The notes below the pieces were generated by a model. That model was not told the DNA's origin, made no database searches, and was given only the letters and a program-made list of their open reading frames with translations. This document shows positions 10,660-23,758 of a stretch of 64,000 nucleotides of DNA, piece by piece; positions within the stretch are counted from its first letter, which is position 1, and every line of letters starts with the position of its first letter. The position numbers and the translations under genes are program-made. The stretch is from Panax quinquefolius (Eukaryota > Streptophyta > Magnoliopsida > Apiales > Araliaceae), in the NCBI GenBank assembly GCA_020205615.1, contig CM035165.1:92008005-92072004 (forward strand), read 5' to 3'.

Positions 10660-13600
10660 TGTAGCATCCCCAAATCCGGGTACTTTTTACCACGAATCTG
10701 GTATACTAATTCTATAACTATTGAGGAAGATATAAACATAAATTGTTTATACACTAAACTTTTACACATCATTCCCAAGGTCTACAACCTTAACTTAATA
10801 CATACCTTCAATATCTTAGAAGATTTACAATGCTATTTTCGTAAGAAAATTTAATAGATCTAACTGCAACATAATTTAATCTTGCACTTTGACTTTGCTT
10901 CTGTCTTTATTCGAGCTTTCATCTAAATCTGAAAAATTTATCATGATATAGTAAGGGTGAACAACAAATTTGCCCAGCAAGTTTTAAATACAATGAAGAT
11001 ATATCATAATTGAGAAGAATGAATAAGCTTTCAAGTTTTCAACAATATAATAATTGTGAAATAACATGAATCAAGTTTCAATAATTTCATGACTGAATCA
11101 ATAATGTTTGAAGGTCAACAATGACCATAAACAATTTAACTGAACCTTATGGTAATGAAGGTGATCAGCCTTTCATACCTGATGAATATATGCAACATGC
11201 TCTAAGTGCGAATCAATAATCAGTTTAGACGTGAATAATCATCAATAATCATTCACTAACATACTTTGAAATATAACTCGAGTTTGAGTTAAGGAAACTT
11301 GCACGATTTGTTGACTCATCGCTACGCGATTTAGTTTACTTTTTTGATAAGACCTATCATTAATAATAAGATTGGTCTTTCAATTAACATATCATACTTT
11401 AGTATCATAATACAATTACTTTATTAATAGATTATCTAACACTTAATTAAATATTAGATAACCTCTTAACACATCATTATTATTATCATTCTTTGATAAT
11501 TCTTCAATCACTATATCATATACATTATGATTTAACACTCTCATTATCATTTCATAAGTTATTCTTTAACATCTAATAAGTTAAATACTAATCCAAACCA
11601 CACGGATTCTAAATCCAACAACCCAAACCGCAATCCCAGCCTAATTGGATTCCAAATCTAATAACTAGATTGCAATCCAAATAAGTTCGGATTCACTAAT
11701 CATCAATCCAATAAAGTGAATTCTAAATTCTTCAATTCAAGTAAACTTTTTTCAATCCAAAGAAGTTGGACTCATCGATTTTTTTAATCCAAATAAAGTG
11801 GATTTCATATCCTTTTCACGAAAATACCAAATCAGCTTATTATTTTTCTATCTTTTGTCCAAACACAAATACATATATTTCATACACAAAAAGTATTTTT
11901 CCATAATTTTCCAACTTCCTTTGGTATTTTTCAAAAATCATTCTTAGTTAATTCCTTAAAAAATTAGTTACCTCGTTCTCAACTCCAGAAATTCCCATCT
12001 CTTGACACAATCTTATACGTCTTAACGTGACGCTCCAGTTTAAATTTCGTGGCCATCAGAGTTATAGAACTCTGGTTATAGCCAATTTTGTCGAAAATCA
12101 GAGAAATTGAAATAGTCATAACTTAGTCATTTTAAGTCGGAATGAGCTCATTTTTGGATAGGAGGTACTTTATACCATATATTTTCATGTCCCAAAAGGC
12201 CGGAATTTTTCTCACAATTTAAATTTCCAAAACAGCCCTGGAAAATTTTGGCAACATTTTGAAATGGCTTTTACGTTTTGGAGTCCTTTGGTAAAACTTA
12301 AATAAAATGAGATCTATAAATCCAATTAATGATCCGTCAATTTTGTTGGATTCGTATCTTTCCGATATACAATTTTCATCTATCACCATATTTGGATATG
12401 TTAAGCTCCCGAAAATTAGCCCAGAAGTAGTTGGTCAAAATAATGGTTCTAACAGTTTTTCTTAGCTTTGAGTTGTTTGGGATAAATTCCATAACTTGCT
12501 CATTTTTCAACCTAATTGAGTGATTCCAAAGGAGTTTTATCCTTAATACATAGATCTAGCATCCCAGAATTTAATAAATCATAAATATCCATCATAGATT
12601 TCAAAAATCAAAAGCTAGATCACACTTTTAGAGTTTAAGCTTTCCGGAAAAATTCTATTTTTTCTATTCCTTTTGATTTCAACCAAATCAACACCCAATA
12701 TGTGTAGATCTAAACATAAAACACTCATCAACATGGATGCCCATAGTTTTTGAGTTTATAAACATAAATCCAAGCTTTGATTTGGAAAAACTAAAATCAA
12801 ATATATAAACTAGTTACCTTTGATCAAAATCTTCTTTCTTCTCTTTAATGGCTTCCATGACCACTCTTCTTTCTCCTTTTCTCTCTCTATTTCCAGCCGT
12901 CCTCTCTCTCTCTCTCTCTCTTCCATGGCTGCCGCCACTTCTTCTCTTTCTCTCCCTTGTTAATTTCTTTTTAGTTAGCAAAAATAAGAGAGGAAAGAGA
13001 AAATGACATGATTTATGTTTGCCTAAAATATCTAGATACATCTCCCTTTTTTTCTTCTATAATTGACCGGCCATGTGGCCTTATATCTACCAAGTTTGGT
13101 TTAATTTTCTTTGTCCAAAAATGTCCCTCCTTTTCCTTTTCTTTTCCAAAGATGTCCCCCTTTACTTGGATTAAATTTTGGGCTCTTTAAATTATTGATT
13201 GGGCCAACTCTTGGGCTAAAAATTGAGCCACTTTTTTTATTCTTTTGGGCTTTCTACTTAACATGTTTGGGCCATATGAAATTTATATAGTCCAACACTA
13301 TTAATATTACCATTCCCTAATTATTTAATTAGGGTTTTCATTTCCTCAATTATAACTTAAATCCTTACTCATGCACATTTATTTACTTAACTCAATTAAA
13401 CTTACCTTAATTAGGTTATAAAATTAATTAATTGAGATATATAAAATAAATCTCTAGAACTAATATATATTATAAATACTAGTATTCCCTCATCTCATAA
13501 CCCTTAAGTTATTCAATTCTTCATTCCTAATATATAATTAGGATCACACTAGTTTCTTTTATTTGATTATATAATAAACAATATAACCATTACATAATAT

Positions 13601-14733
13601 TCATATTCACTTACTCACATAATCATTAAATAAATTGTGACATGCTCCACAATTCTCTTAGATTAGGACACTAGTATATATATAAATACTAGGACCACTA
13701 AATAACAATAACCATTTAGGCCATTTAATTATCATACATAATTAAATAACTTATTCAAGTTATACAATTTATATTGTGTAATTAAATTTAATTTCTCCTC
13801 CTCCTCTCCATAAATTGTTTTCAAACAATTTATTTATATATTAAATATATAATTTAATATATTCAATCATTTATTCAAATATGAATTTAATTTACTAACT
13901 ACTTTGATACCAATATACATATTTGCATATTGGATCTCCTCAAATATTTTTAATTTACGTCCTTTGGTATAATATTAAATATTATATCATTATCCATATA
14001 ACATATTTCACTTCTCACACTAATTTTTTTCTCCATAAAAAGTCAACTTTTAACTTTGACCAAAAGTCAACATTTACACATTTTGTGTTTACTGTCCATT
14101 CTGACTAATCTTGACATTCCGAACGCAACCGAGCACTCCATGCTTCAAAATTCTATCTCTAACTCAAGTTTTGAGTTTTAAATTACTCCCCTTCTTATTG
14201 CTAATCGTATTAACTAACGACTTTCTACTTATTCAAATTCTGATTTTCCAGTCAAGGTCAACGTTCAAGCTATGTTAATTACTAACATAGTTTTAACTTT
14301 GATCCTTATATCATTAACTTAATTCATCACTTCTCTTGCTAAAATATATATAGTACCTTACTAAGTATATATATTTCTATACATATACTCATCTTCGTGT
14401 AACCTCATAACATCTCTTCATGTGAAATCTTATTTCCTTAATAAAATTTTCATATGTACTTATATAACATTTCTTAGACTATTCTGTTCACATCGAATTT
14501 ACAGGCATCGTAATACCTTATTCTTGATATTCCTTCAAGTACATATTGATTCATTTCTAGGGTTTAGGAATTTTATAACCCATATTTTCTCTATTCTCAT
14601 TCGAATAGCAAACCATATAGGTTTACTTAAAAATTTTAAATAAATCCTCAAATTCTCGTCTAGGTTTTATTCTTTAACATTTATTCCATCATTTTAGGAT
14701 TTTAATAATTATCCAAATTCTCGGGTTGTCACA
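10660..14733 (-). repeat. Large LTR, left copy (3' LTR in element sense)
   Basis: Closely similar to 17070-21149 over its whole length, with small indels and substitutions. It contains a (CT)n tract at 12903-12920 (GA on the transcribed strand), a set of taatataatta-type AT-rich stretches between 13420 and 13900, and an inverted W-box cluster at 14041-14071. The region 11620-11830 has repeated short aatcca/ggatt words; in the right copy several become the palindromic aatccagcaagctggatt. ORFs of 60-75 codons in it are mirrored in the other LTR and look like chance frames. Confidence 0.85.
14041..14071. promoter_or_regulatory. Inverted W-box cluster in the LTR U3 (repeated at 20458-20488)
   Basis: Within 31 bp there are three TTGAC cores: gtcaa, ttgacc and gtcaa, the last two forming an inverted pair separated by four A bases. 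W-boxes (TTGAC[C/T]) are the binding sites of WRKY factors. The cluster is about 660-690 bp from the 5' end of each LTR in element sense, in U3. Binding is inferred. Confidence 0.35.
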
Positions 14734-17069
14734 TTCACCCCTTCTTCTAAGAATTTCGTCCCAGAAATTAAAGCATACTAATCTCAGCTTATTCTCTTGA
14801 TCAAAAATAGGTTTATAACTTAACCTTTACAATTTCCTCCTTTGAGGATTTCTCATCTATTATCACATTTTATCATAACTACTCACTAGGAGTTTACATC
14901 TTCTAAACATTCATCAAAACTAGGTTGTCATAATAACCTTTATTCAATCATCACAGATTTTACTCATACACAACGAGTTCACACTATTTCATATTCATCA
15001 TCACATACTACCACAACATTACTCTAAAGAGTTTAAAATTTTTCATATCTGTCTGAGGGATCATAAAAACTATGAACTTTGAGGTTTAGGGGTATTTCTA
15101 CCTACTACCTCTTTCAATTACGAAAGAAAGGTACTCTACCTCTGAAATATTTCATATCTGGTATGTTTACAATCACAAAGAAGGTAAACTACCGATGCGA
15201 GTACTTTAGAGGATCAGTCTGTTGTAACTTAGTAATCGGAATGACTATATGCGTTCTTAGATTGGAGTATTTTATCCAATTAGTATATCCCTATTTTCAG
15301 GGTTGTTCACCTCAGACTTATCATAAGATTCCGTACAAAAATAATTTGGTTCAGCATAAGCTTTCAAAGAATACTTTGAATTTCATAAACATTTGTGTAG
15401 CTGAATCAAATAGCTTAGACGCATATCAATAATTCGAATTTCAATCAAAACATTTCTGGCCAAATCCAGTTGGCAATAATTTAACTTTAAAATTCTTAAA
15501 ATCATTCTATGACGTCATGATACCGCACTGTATTTACAGTCCGTTTGAGGATTTCGTCATTTTGTGATTTTGTCATACTAAATCATACTATAGTGGCTGA
15601 TGATCTTTAGATCACATCCGACACTAAGTAATTCTACATTGATAACTCCATCATTTTTATCATCTTTGTACCAGGTTACATGATGCATTAATGATATAAA
15701 AATATATTTTTATAATTCAAATCATTTTTGTCTAGCCGAATCAATTAGCATAGACTCTTCTTTAAACCGTTCAAAAACCTTTGAAAATCATTTTTGATGT
15801 CATCATGCCACAACAGGTAACGATGTGTTAGTGTATCGAAGTCCACACCTACACACTTGTCACCATGTGTTGAGGACAACAAAAATTCATTTTTAAAGGC
15901 ACCTCAGTGCGAATTTAGCTTGATGTCAAAAACATAGAAATCTAGTATAGCAAGAAGATTTGGAATACCTATGTTTCCATCATCAACTTTACTTTCTCTA
16001 CTGATCCATTGCTTAAAGAATTCTATCTATTTATATCATCCTCAATTCACCATTCACAACTTTCACATACCCAGTTCGTCAAACTTACCACACATTACGA
16101 GTTCGGGAACTTTCCATAATCATATGAGTTTAAGAACTTGTCTTAGTCAGACTTTTGGCATCCATTCTCTGAGGAGTTCATAAACATTTTATATAATTAT
16201 GAGTCACGAACGTACCATAAATATGAGTTTTAAGAACTCGTACTTAACCTTATATTCTCTACCTATTCGTTATACACATGAGAAAAGAATTACCTTATCA
16301 ACATGCATATAATAAATAGCGCGACATCAGGTTCCAATGATTATCATGGTAAGAAACTAAGTGGTTGCCAAACCAAACTCGACCACTAATAAATATAGGA
16401 AGCTAAGCATACAATTCCCCGCCCATACAAAGAATTGGTCAACCTAACCACTATATCGACCAGGAAGCTAAGTAATTCTAAAACCAAGTACAAATTCCCT
16501 GCCCATACAAGAAATCATACAACTCAGCTGCTGACATGAGTCCTCAATTGAAATCCCTCATCATTCTTACTTTCTCTTTTCTTAATAAAAAATTTTCTTT
16601 AATTCGCATCTTAACATTTACCACTCTTTTCTGAGTTAACATTGTACCATTTCATAGTACCTTCTCTTTATAGCATCAAGCTATATCATTCCAATCACTT
16701 AACATATCATATGTTATTCAACAATTTAATATGATCACGTCGTGATCTTTTTTCGTAATCATTTCTCCTTATACTTACGATCGTTTTATTTTACGATCTT
16801 CTTATTCTTCTCTTTAATCATATTATATATATGATTTTATTTGCATCTTATAGACATTCTATTTATCTTTTATCTTTATAGACGGTAACTCATTCTTATC
16901 ATTATATCTCTTCAGATTCTTTTTGAATCTTTATTCTCTTTACTTTAATGAGTTAAATTCATCTCTTATCCCTTAAACTCGATCTGAGTTTATTCCTTAT
17001 CATCATCTTCGCGGTTATAGTCAAAGGTACACCTACCTAAGGCTTATAACCTACGGCTTTGATACCAAA
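14734..17069 (-). mobile_element. Non-coding internal region of the LARD-like element
   Basis: Bounded by a polypurine tract on the left (plus strand ttcaccccttcttct at 14734-14748, next to the recurring word aatttcgtcc) and a PBS on the right. The right two thirds (15523-17069) also exist at 9073-10659. It contains repeated noncoding words such as aggaagctaag and cccgcccatacaa near 16398-16510. The best frame, 15079-15432 on the plus strand (opposite to the element), shows no motif I recognise. Confidence 0.7.
17055..17068 (-). other. Primer-binding site of the LARD-like element
   Basis: The minus strand reads TTGGTATCAAAGCC directly beside the LTR at 17070, matching the initiator tRNA-Met complement except at one or two positions. 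The copy beside the left LTR (10646-10658) has a further change. Confidence 0.65.
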
Positions 17070-20000
17070 TGTAGCATCCCCAAATCCGGGTACTTTTTAC
17101 CACGAATCTAGTATACTAATTCTATAACTATTGTGGAAGATATAAACATAAATTGTTTATACACTAAACTTTTACACATCATTCCCAAGGTCTACAACCT
17201 TAACTTAATACATACCTTCAATATCTTAGAAGATTTACAATGCTATTTTCGTAAGAAAATTGAATAGATCTAACTTCAACATAATTTAATCTTGCACTTT
17301 GACTTTGCTTCTGTCTTTATTCGAGCTTTCATCTAAATCTAAAAATTTTATCATGGTATAGCAAGGGTGAGCAACAAATTTGTCCAGCAAGTTTTAAATA
17401 CAATGAAGATATATCATGATTGAAAAGAATGAATAAGCTTTCAAGTTTTCAACAATATAATAATTGTGAAATAACATGAATCAAGTTTCAATAATTTCAT
17501 GACTGAATCAATAATGTTTGAAGGTCAACAATGACCATAAACAATTTAACTGAACCATATGGTAATGAAGGTGATCAGCCTTTCATACCTGATGAACATA
17601 TGCAACATGCACTAAGTATGTAATCAATAATCAGTATATAGACGTGAATAATCAACAACAATTATTCACTAACATACTTTGAAATATAACTCAAGTTTGA
17701 GTTAAGGAAACTTGCTCGATTTGTTGACTCATCGCTACGCGATTTAAGTTAACTTCTTTTGATAAGACCTATCATTAATAATCAGATTGGTCTTTCAATC
17801 AACATATCATACTTTGTATCATAATACAATTACTTTATTAATAGATTATCTAACACTTAATCAAATATTAGATAACCTCTTAACACGTCAGTATTATTAT
17901 CATTCTTTGACAATTCTTCAATCATTGTATCATATACATTATGATTTAACACTCTCATTATCATTTCATAAGTTATTCTTTAACATCTAATAATTCAAAT
18001 ACTAATCCAGCCACCTAGGTTCTAAATCCAACAACCCAAACTGCAATCCAGCTAACTGGATTCCAAATCTAACAAATAGATTGCAATCCAGTAATCCTGG
18101 ATTCACCAATCCATCAATCCAGCAAGCTGGATTCTAAATTCTTCAATCCAGTAAGCTTCTTTTCAATCCAGCAAGCTGGACTCATCAAATTTTCCAATCC
18201 AGCAAGCTGGATTTCATATCCTTTTCACGAAAATACCAAATTAGCTTATTATTTTTCTATCTTTTGTCCAAACACAAATACATATATTTCATACACAAAA
18301 AGTATTTTTCCATAATTTTCCAACTTACTTTGGTATTTTTCGAAAATCATTCTTAGTTAATTCCTTAAGAAATTAGCTACCTCATGCTCAACTCCAGAAA
18401 TTCCCATCTCTTGACAAAATCTTATACGTGTTAACATGACGCTCCAGTTTAAATTTTGTGGCCATCGGAGTTATAGAACTTCGGTTATAGCCGATTTCGT
18501 CGAAAAATCACAGAAATTGAAATGGCCATAACTTGGTCATTTTAAGTCGGAATGAACTCATTTTTAGACAGGAGGTACTTTATACCATATATTTTCATGT
18601 CCCAAAAGGCCGGAATTTTTCTCACAATTTAAATTGCCGAAATAGCCCCTGGAAAATTCATCAAAGCAGCTATTTGGCGATTTACAGTTTTGAAGTCCTT
18701 TCGAAAAACTTAAATAAAATGAGATCTATAACTCCAATTAACGATCTGTCAATTTTGTTGGATTCGTATCATTCCGATATACAATTTTCATCTATCACAA
18801 TCAATATTTGGACATGTTAAGCTCCCAGAAATTAGCCCGGAAGTGGCTGGTCAAAAATAGTGGTTCTAATAGTTTTTCTTAGCTTTGAGTTGTTTGGGAT
18901 AAATTCCATAACTTGCTCATTTTTCAACCTAATTGAGTGATTCCGAAGTGTTTTTATCCTTAATACATAGATCTAGCATCCCAATATAATAAATCACAAA
19001 TATCCATCATAGAATTCAAAAATCAAATGCTAGATCACACTTTAGAGTTTAAGCTTTCCGGAAAAATTCAATTTTTTTCTATTCCTTTTGATTTCAACCA
19101 AATCAACACCCAGTATGTGTAGATTTAAACATAAAACACTCATCAACATGGATGCCCATAGTTTTTGAGTTTATAAACATAAATCCAAGTTTTGATTTGG
19201 AAAAACTAAAATCAAATACATAAACTAGTTACCTTTGATCAAAATCTTCTTTCTTCTCTTTAATGGCTTCCATGACCACTCTTATTTCTCCTTTTCTCTC
19301 TCTATTTCCAGCCGTCCCTCTCCTCTCTCTCTCTCTCCCATGGCTGCCGCCACTTCTTCTCTTTCTCTCCCTTGTTAATTTCTTTTTAGTTAGCAAAATA
19401 AGAGAGGAAAGAGAAAATGACATGATTTATGTGTGGCAAAAATATCTAAATACATCTCCCTTTTCTTCTTCTATAATTCACCGACCATGTGGCCTTATAC
19501 CTACCAAGTTTGGTTTAATTTTCTTTGTCCAAAAATGTCCCTCCTTTGCCTTTTCTTTTCCAAAGATGTCCCCCTTTACTTGGATTAAATTTTGGGCTCT
19601 TTAAATTATTGATTGGGAACTCTTGGGCTAAAAATTGAGCCACTCCTTTAATTCTTTTGGGCTTTCTACTTAACATGTTTGGGCCATATGAAATTTATAT
19701 AGTCCAACACTCTTAATATTACCATTCCCTAATTATTTAATTAGGGTTTTCATTTCTTTAATTATAACTTAAATTCTTACTCATGCACATTTATTTCCTT
19801 AACCCAATTAGACTTACCTTAATTAGGTTATAAAATTAATTAATTGAGATATATAAAATAAATCTCCTAGAACTAGTATATATTATAAATACTAGTATTC
19901 CCTCATCTCATAACCCTTAAGTTATTCAATTCTTCATTCCTAATATATAATTAGGATCACACTAGTTTTTCTTTTATTTGATTATATAATAAACAATATA

Positions 20001-21149
20001 ACCATTACATAATATTCATATTCACTTACTCACATAATCATTAAATAAATTGTGACATGCTCCACAATTCTCTTAGATTAGGACACTAGTATATATATAA
20101 ATACTAGGACCACTAAATAAAATAACATTTAAGCCATTTAATTATCATACCATAATTAAATAACTTATTCAAGTTATACAATTTATATTGTGTAATTAAA
20201 TTTAATTTCCTCCTCCTCTCCATAAATTGTTTTCAAACAATTTATTTATATATTAAATATATAATTTAATATATTCAATCATTTATTCAAATATGAATTT
20301 AATATACTAACTACTTTGATACCAATATACATATTTGCATATTGGATCTCCTCTCATTTTTTTTAATTTACATCCTTTGGTATTATATTAAATATTATAT
20401 CTTTATCCATATAACATATTTCACTTCTCACACTAATTTTGACTTTTCTCCATAAAAAGTCAACTTTTAACTTTGACCAAAAGTCAACATTTACACATTT
20501 TGTGTTTATTGTCCATTCTGACTAATCTTGACATTCCGGACGCAACCGAGCAGTCCATGCTTCAAAATTCTATCTCTAACTCAAATTTTGAGTTTTAAAT
20601 TACTCCCTTCTTATTGCTAATCATATTAACTAACGACTTTCTACTTATTCAAATTCTTATTTGCCAGTCAAGGCCAACGTTCAAGCTATGTTAATTACTA
20701 ACATAGTTTTATCTTGATCCTTATATCATTAACTTAATTCATCACTTCTCTGGCTAAAATATATATAGCACCTTACTAAGTATATATATTTCTATACATA
20801 TACTCATCTTCGTGTAACCTCATAGCATCTCTTCATGTGAAATCTTATTTCCTTAATAAAATTTCCATATGTACTTATATAACATTTCTTAGACTATTCT
20901 GTTCACATCGAATTTACAGGCATCGTAATACCTTATTCTTGATATTCCTTCAAGTATATATTGATTCAATTCTAGGGTTAAGGAATTTTATAACCCATAT
21001 TTTCTCTATTCTCATTCGAATAGCAAACCATATAGGTTTTACTTAAAAATTTTAAATAAATCCTCAAATTCTCGTCTAGGTTTTATTCTTTAACCTTTAT
21101 TCCATCATTTTAGGATTTTAATAATTATCCAAATTCTCGGGTTGTCACA
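17070..21149 (-). repeat. Large LTR, right copy (5' LTR in element sense)
   Basis: Direct repeat of 10660-14733. It ends ...ctcgggttgtcaca at 21149, and the next base is already Athila LTR sequence (gaccgcgctggtgcgcg). It carries the CT tract (19316-19340), the W-box cluster (20458-20488) and a palindromic aatccagcaagctggatt set at 18115-18212 that is decayed in the left copy. Confidence 0.85.
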
Positions 21150-22259
21150 GACCGCGCTGGTGCGCGATCTGGAGTTAGGCAAATCGTGGTTAATGGAAGG
21201 AGTCTCTCTTGGGCAGAACTTAGAGATGGATTAGGAGTCATGGCATAAGAAGGAGATAAAAGTTGATCTAAACATCATACTTGGGGATCATCCAGATCAT
21301 ATCATTAATTCAATTACGTGAGTAGGAATTGGAGAGAGCAAGAATTGGAGGAACGAAGAACAGGAGTAAATTCACGAAGATTTCAGAATCGAAAACTGAG
21401 AAGGGTGGTGTATTATTATTCTTCTCTAATTTCTATCTCTGTAATTGGGATGATGTTTCTTTTAATTTATTCAGTGTTTAATTCATTTATTATGGGCTAA
21501 ATTACTTGTTAGGCTTTTAATGGATCTCTAAGTGGAACGATGATTGTGTAGCCTTGGTTTTTAGTTTAATTAAGCTATGATGCAGTTTATCTATATTAAT
21601 TGGAGCTTGAATTTATGAATTGCTTGATCAACAATTTCATGTGGATTTGTATGAACTCGAGAGTGAAATATAAATCTATACCTAGTTAATATAGCGTGTG
21701 TCATGAATTTTGTAAATAGAAGATTATTGATTATTGTCGAGGTAGAGATATGCTTGACATCACATGTAATCGTGAAGAGAACTTGGAATTAAACTTTGCT
21801 TAATTGGAATTCACATAGAGATATAGTGAGTTGATTAATTAAGGTGTTTGACTTAATTCTATCTTAATTGTGGATTTGGGTTAATATGGTGTTAATACAT
21901 TGAGAGGTGTTTAATACTACTTATGTGTTCTTGATTAATAAACTGGGATAGTGAGTTAAACTAGAATAAGGTGATCATAATCAGAGGGATGCTTAGAGTG
22001 AAGTTACGAGCCTAATTCTCCAATATTTGTTTGAAAATTCAGATTTAAGGTTTGCTGGTATTGAGTTGAGTATTGATAATTTAATATTTTTAATATAAAC
22101 TGGAAATTAATTAGTTTAATAAAATTTGGATTAATAGTAGATTGGTAGTTGCAAGATAAATTTGTGTTAAATCTCTGAGGGAACGATACTTACTTACTAT
22201 TATATTACTTGTTGACCACGTATACTTGCGTGTTGTGCGTATATATATTTTACCCAATA
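21150..22259 (+). repeat. Athila 5' LTR, 5'-truncated
   Basis: Matches 39510-40608 of the 3' LTR with scattered differences. The junction with the large LTR falls inside the last CG palindrome, so only the half gaccgcgct remains. The LTR ends acccaata where the other copies have acctaaca, meaning the terminal CA has become TA. Confidence 0.85.
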
Positions 22260-22265
22260 TGTTTT

Positions 22266-22282
22266 TGGCGCCGTTGTCGGGA
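22266..22282 (+). other. Athila primer-binding site (tRNA-Asp type)
   Basis: The sequence tggcgccgttgtcggga lies a few bases after the LTR. It complements the 3' end of plant tRNA-Asp (TGGCGCCGTTGCCGGGG) with one internal mismatch and a changed last base. A tRNA-Asp primer is usual in Athila elements. Confidence 0.85.
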
Positions 22283-22394
22283 ATTTTAATACAGATTTTA
22301 TTAAGTTCTTGCAATACCAGTTTAATTAGTTCAGTTTTACTTAAACATTTTTTTTTGTTTTGTTATTCAAATTTCATGTTTTTGATATTGGTTT

Positions 22395-23758
22395 ATGCAA
22401 ACTCGATCAAAAAATCCAGACTTGCTTCCTTTTGAGGATGACATCGATATAAGGTTTCAGAGGTTAAGTAAGTGGATAAAGGAAACAAGGGACGAATTCT
22501 AAAACTCTGAGAAGGAAGAAGAAATGGCTGCTGAAGACCAGAAAGCGTTGAGAGATTTTGTGACACCCAAGGTGACTGAGCTGCAGTCTAGTATCACCAG
22601 GCCTGCAATAGCTGCAAACACGTTTGAAATCAAGCCTGGGACAATTCAAATGATACAGAATTCAGTGCAGTTTGGGGGAATGGCTAATGACGATTCGAAC
22701 GAGCATTTAATCAGTTTTCTGGAAATATGCGACACTTTCAAGTATAATTGGGTGTCGGATGAGGCAGTTAGGCTTCGCTTGTTCCCCTTCACTTTGCGGG
22801 ACAAGGCGAAGAGTTAATTTCACTCTTTACCAACGGGTTCGATAAAGACGTGGGAGGACCTGGCTCAAAAATTCTTAGCAAAATTCTTCCCACCTGCAAA
22901 AACTACAAAGAGGAGGAATGAGATTACCATGTTTAATGAGCAACATGGGGACTCACTGTACGAGGCGTGGGAGAGATATAAGAAATTGCTTAGGAAATGC
23001 CCACATCATGGATTGCCCAAATGGTTGCAATTGAATACATTTTACAATGGACTACATGGGAATCTCAAGACTAGTATTGATGCGGCATCGGGGGGAGCAT
23101 TTATGGCTAAGACGTATAAGGAGGCATACCAGTTGACAGAGACTATGGCTGCTAATAATTATCAGTGGCCCACAACAAGAATGACACAACCTACGGTCGC
23201 TGGAGTGTTGGAAGTAGATGGAGTGACGGCAATAACATCACAGATTTTAGCACTCGCTAAGAAGTTCGACGTGTTATCCGGGGGACAGACGCAGACAGTT
23301 GCAATTATTTGTGAGTTGTGCGCAGGGGAACATTCGACGGATCAATGCGCAATCAACCTAGAGTCGGTACAACTCATGGGTAGCTACAACAGAATTCCTC
23401 AGAACACATATCAGAATGCATACAATTAGGGGAATAGGAATAATCTGAATCAGTCGTGGAATAATAATCAGAATCAGCAAGCTCCACGACCATCATACCC
23501 CCCAGGATTTCAGAATCAACAACAACCAGCTCAATGTCAAGAAAGAAAATCAGATCTAAAGGAATTGTTATCGAAGTATATTACAAGTAATGAGGTAGCT
23601 ATGAAGAACTAAGCAATGGCAATGAAATCACAAGAAATGGCCATCAAGAATTTAGAAAACCAGATGGGACAAATCGCCTTAGCATTGAATAACATACCAC
23701 AAAGGACCTTACCGAGTGACACCGAAAGAAATCCAAAGGAAATCATGAACAATGTCAG
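22395..23758 (+). pseudogene. gag: Athila gag (capsid/nucleocapsid), broken
   Basis: The frame starts at the ATG of MQTRSKNPDLLPFEDD, 113 bp after the PBS, and runs about 455 codons. In-frame stops lie near 22500, 22813, 23427, 23610 and 23762. The gag core is clear: IAANTFEIKPGTIQMIQ, then SFLEICDTFKYNWVSDEAVR, then MFNEQHGDSLYEAWERYKKLL and CPHHGLPKWLQLNTFYNGL. A cysteine motif (CELCAGEHSTDQC, near 23311-23349) stands where a zinc knuckle is expected, and a Q/N-rich linker follows. Most stops replace codons expected to be CAA, CAG or TGG. A one-base loss near 23758 moves the reading frame before the AVTLRSGK segment. It would have formed the virus-like particle. Confidence 0.85.

Larger units (their letters stand above)
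10660..21149 (-). mobile_element. LARD-like LTR retrotransposon, large LTRs and non-coding interior
   Basis: Two direct repeats of 4074 bp (10660-14733) and 4080 bp (17070-21149) flank a 2336-bp interior. On the minus strand the LTRs begin TGTGACAACCCGAG and end GGGGATGCTACA. The PBS-like TTGGTATCAAAGCC adjoins the right LTR and a polypurine tract adjoins the left one, fixing minus orientation. The interior has none of the motifs of protease, RT, RNase H or integrase, so the element would need enzymes from another element. Long LTRs with a non-coding interior are the definition of LARDs. No target duplication is visible: the left flank is a second internal fragment and the right flank is inside an Athila LTR. 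Confidence 0.75.

Noticed and set aside
15079..15432. 117-codon plus-strand frame in the LARD-like interior
   Set aside because: Opposite to the element orientation, not covered by the second interior copy, and without any recognisable motif.
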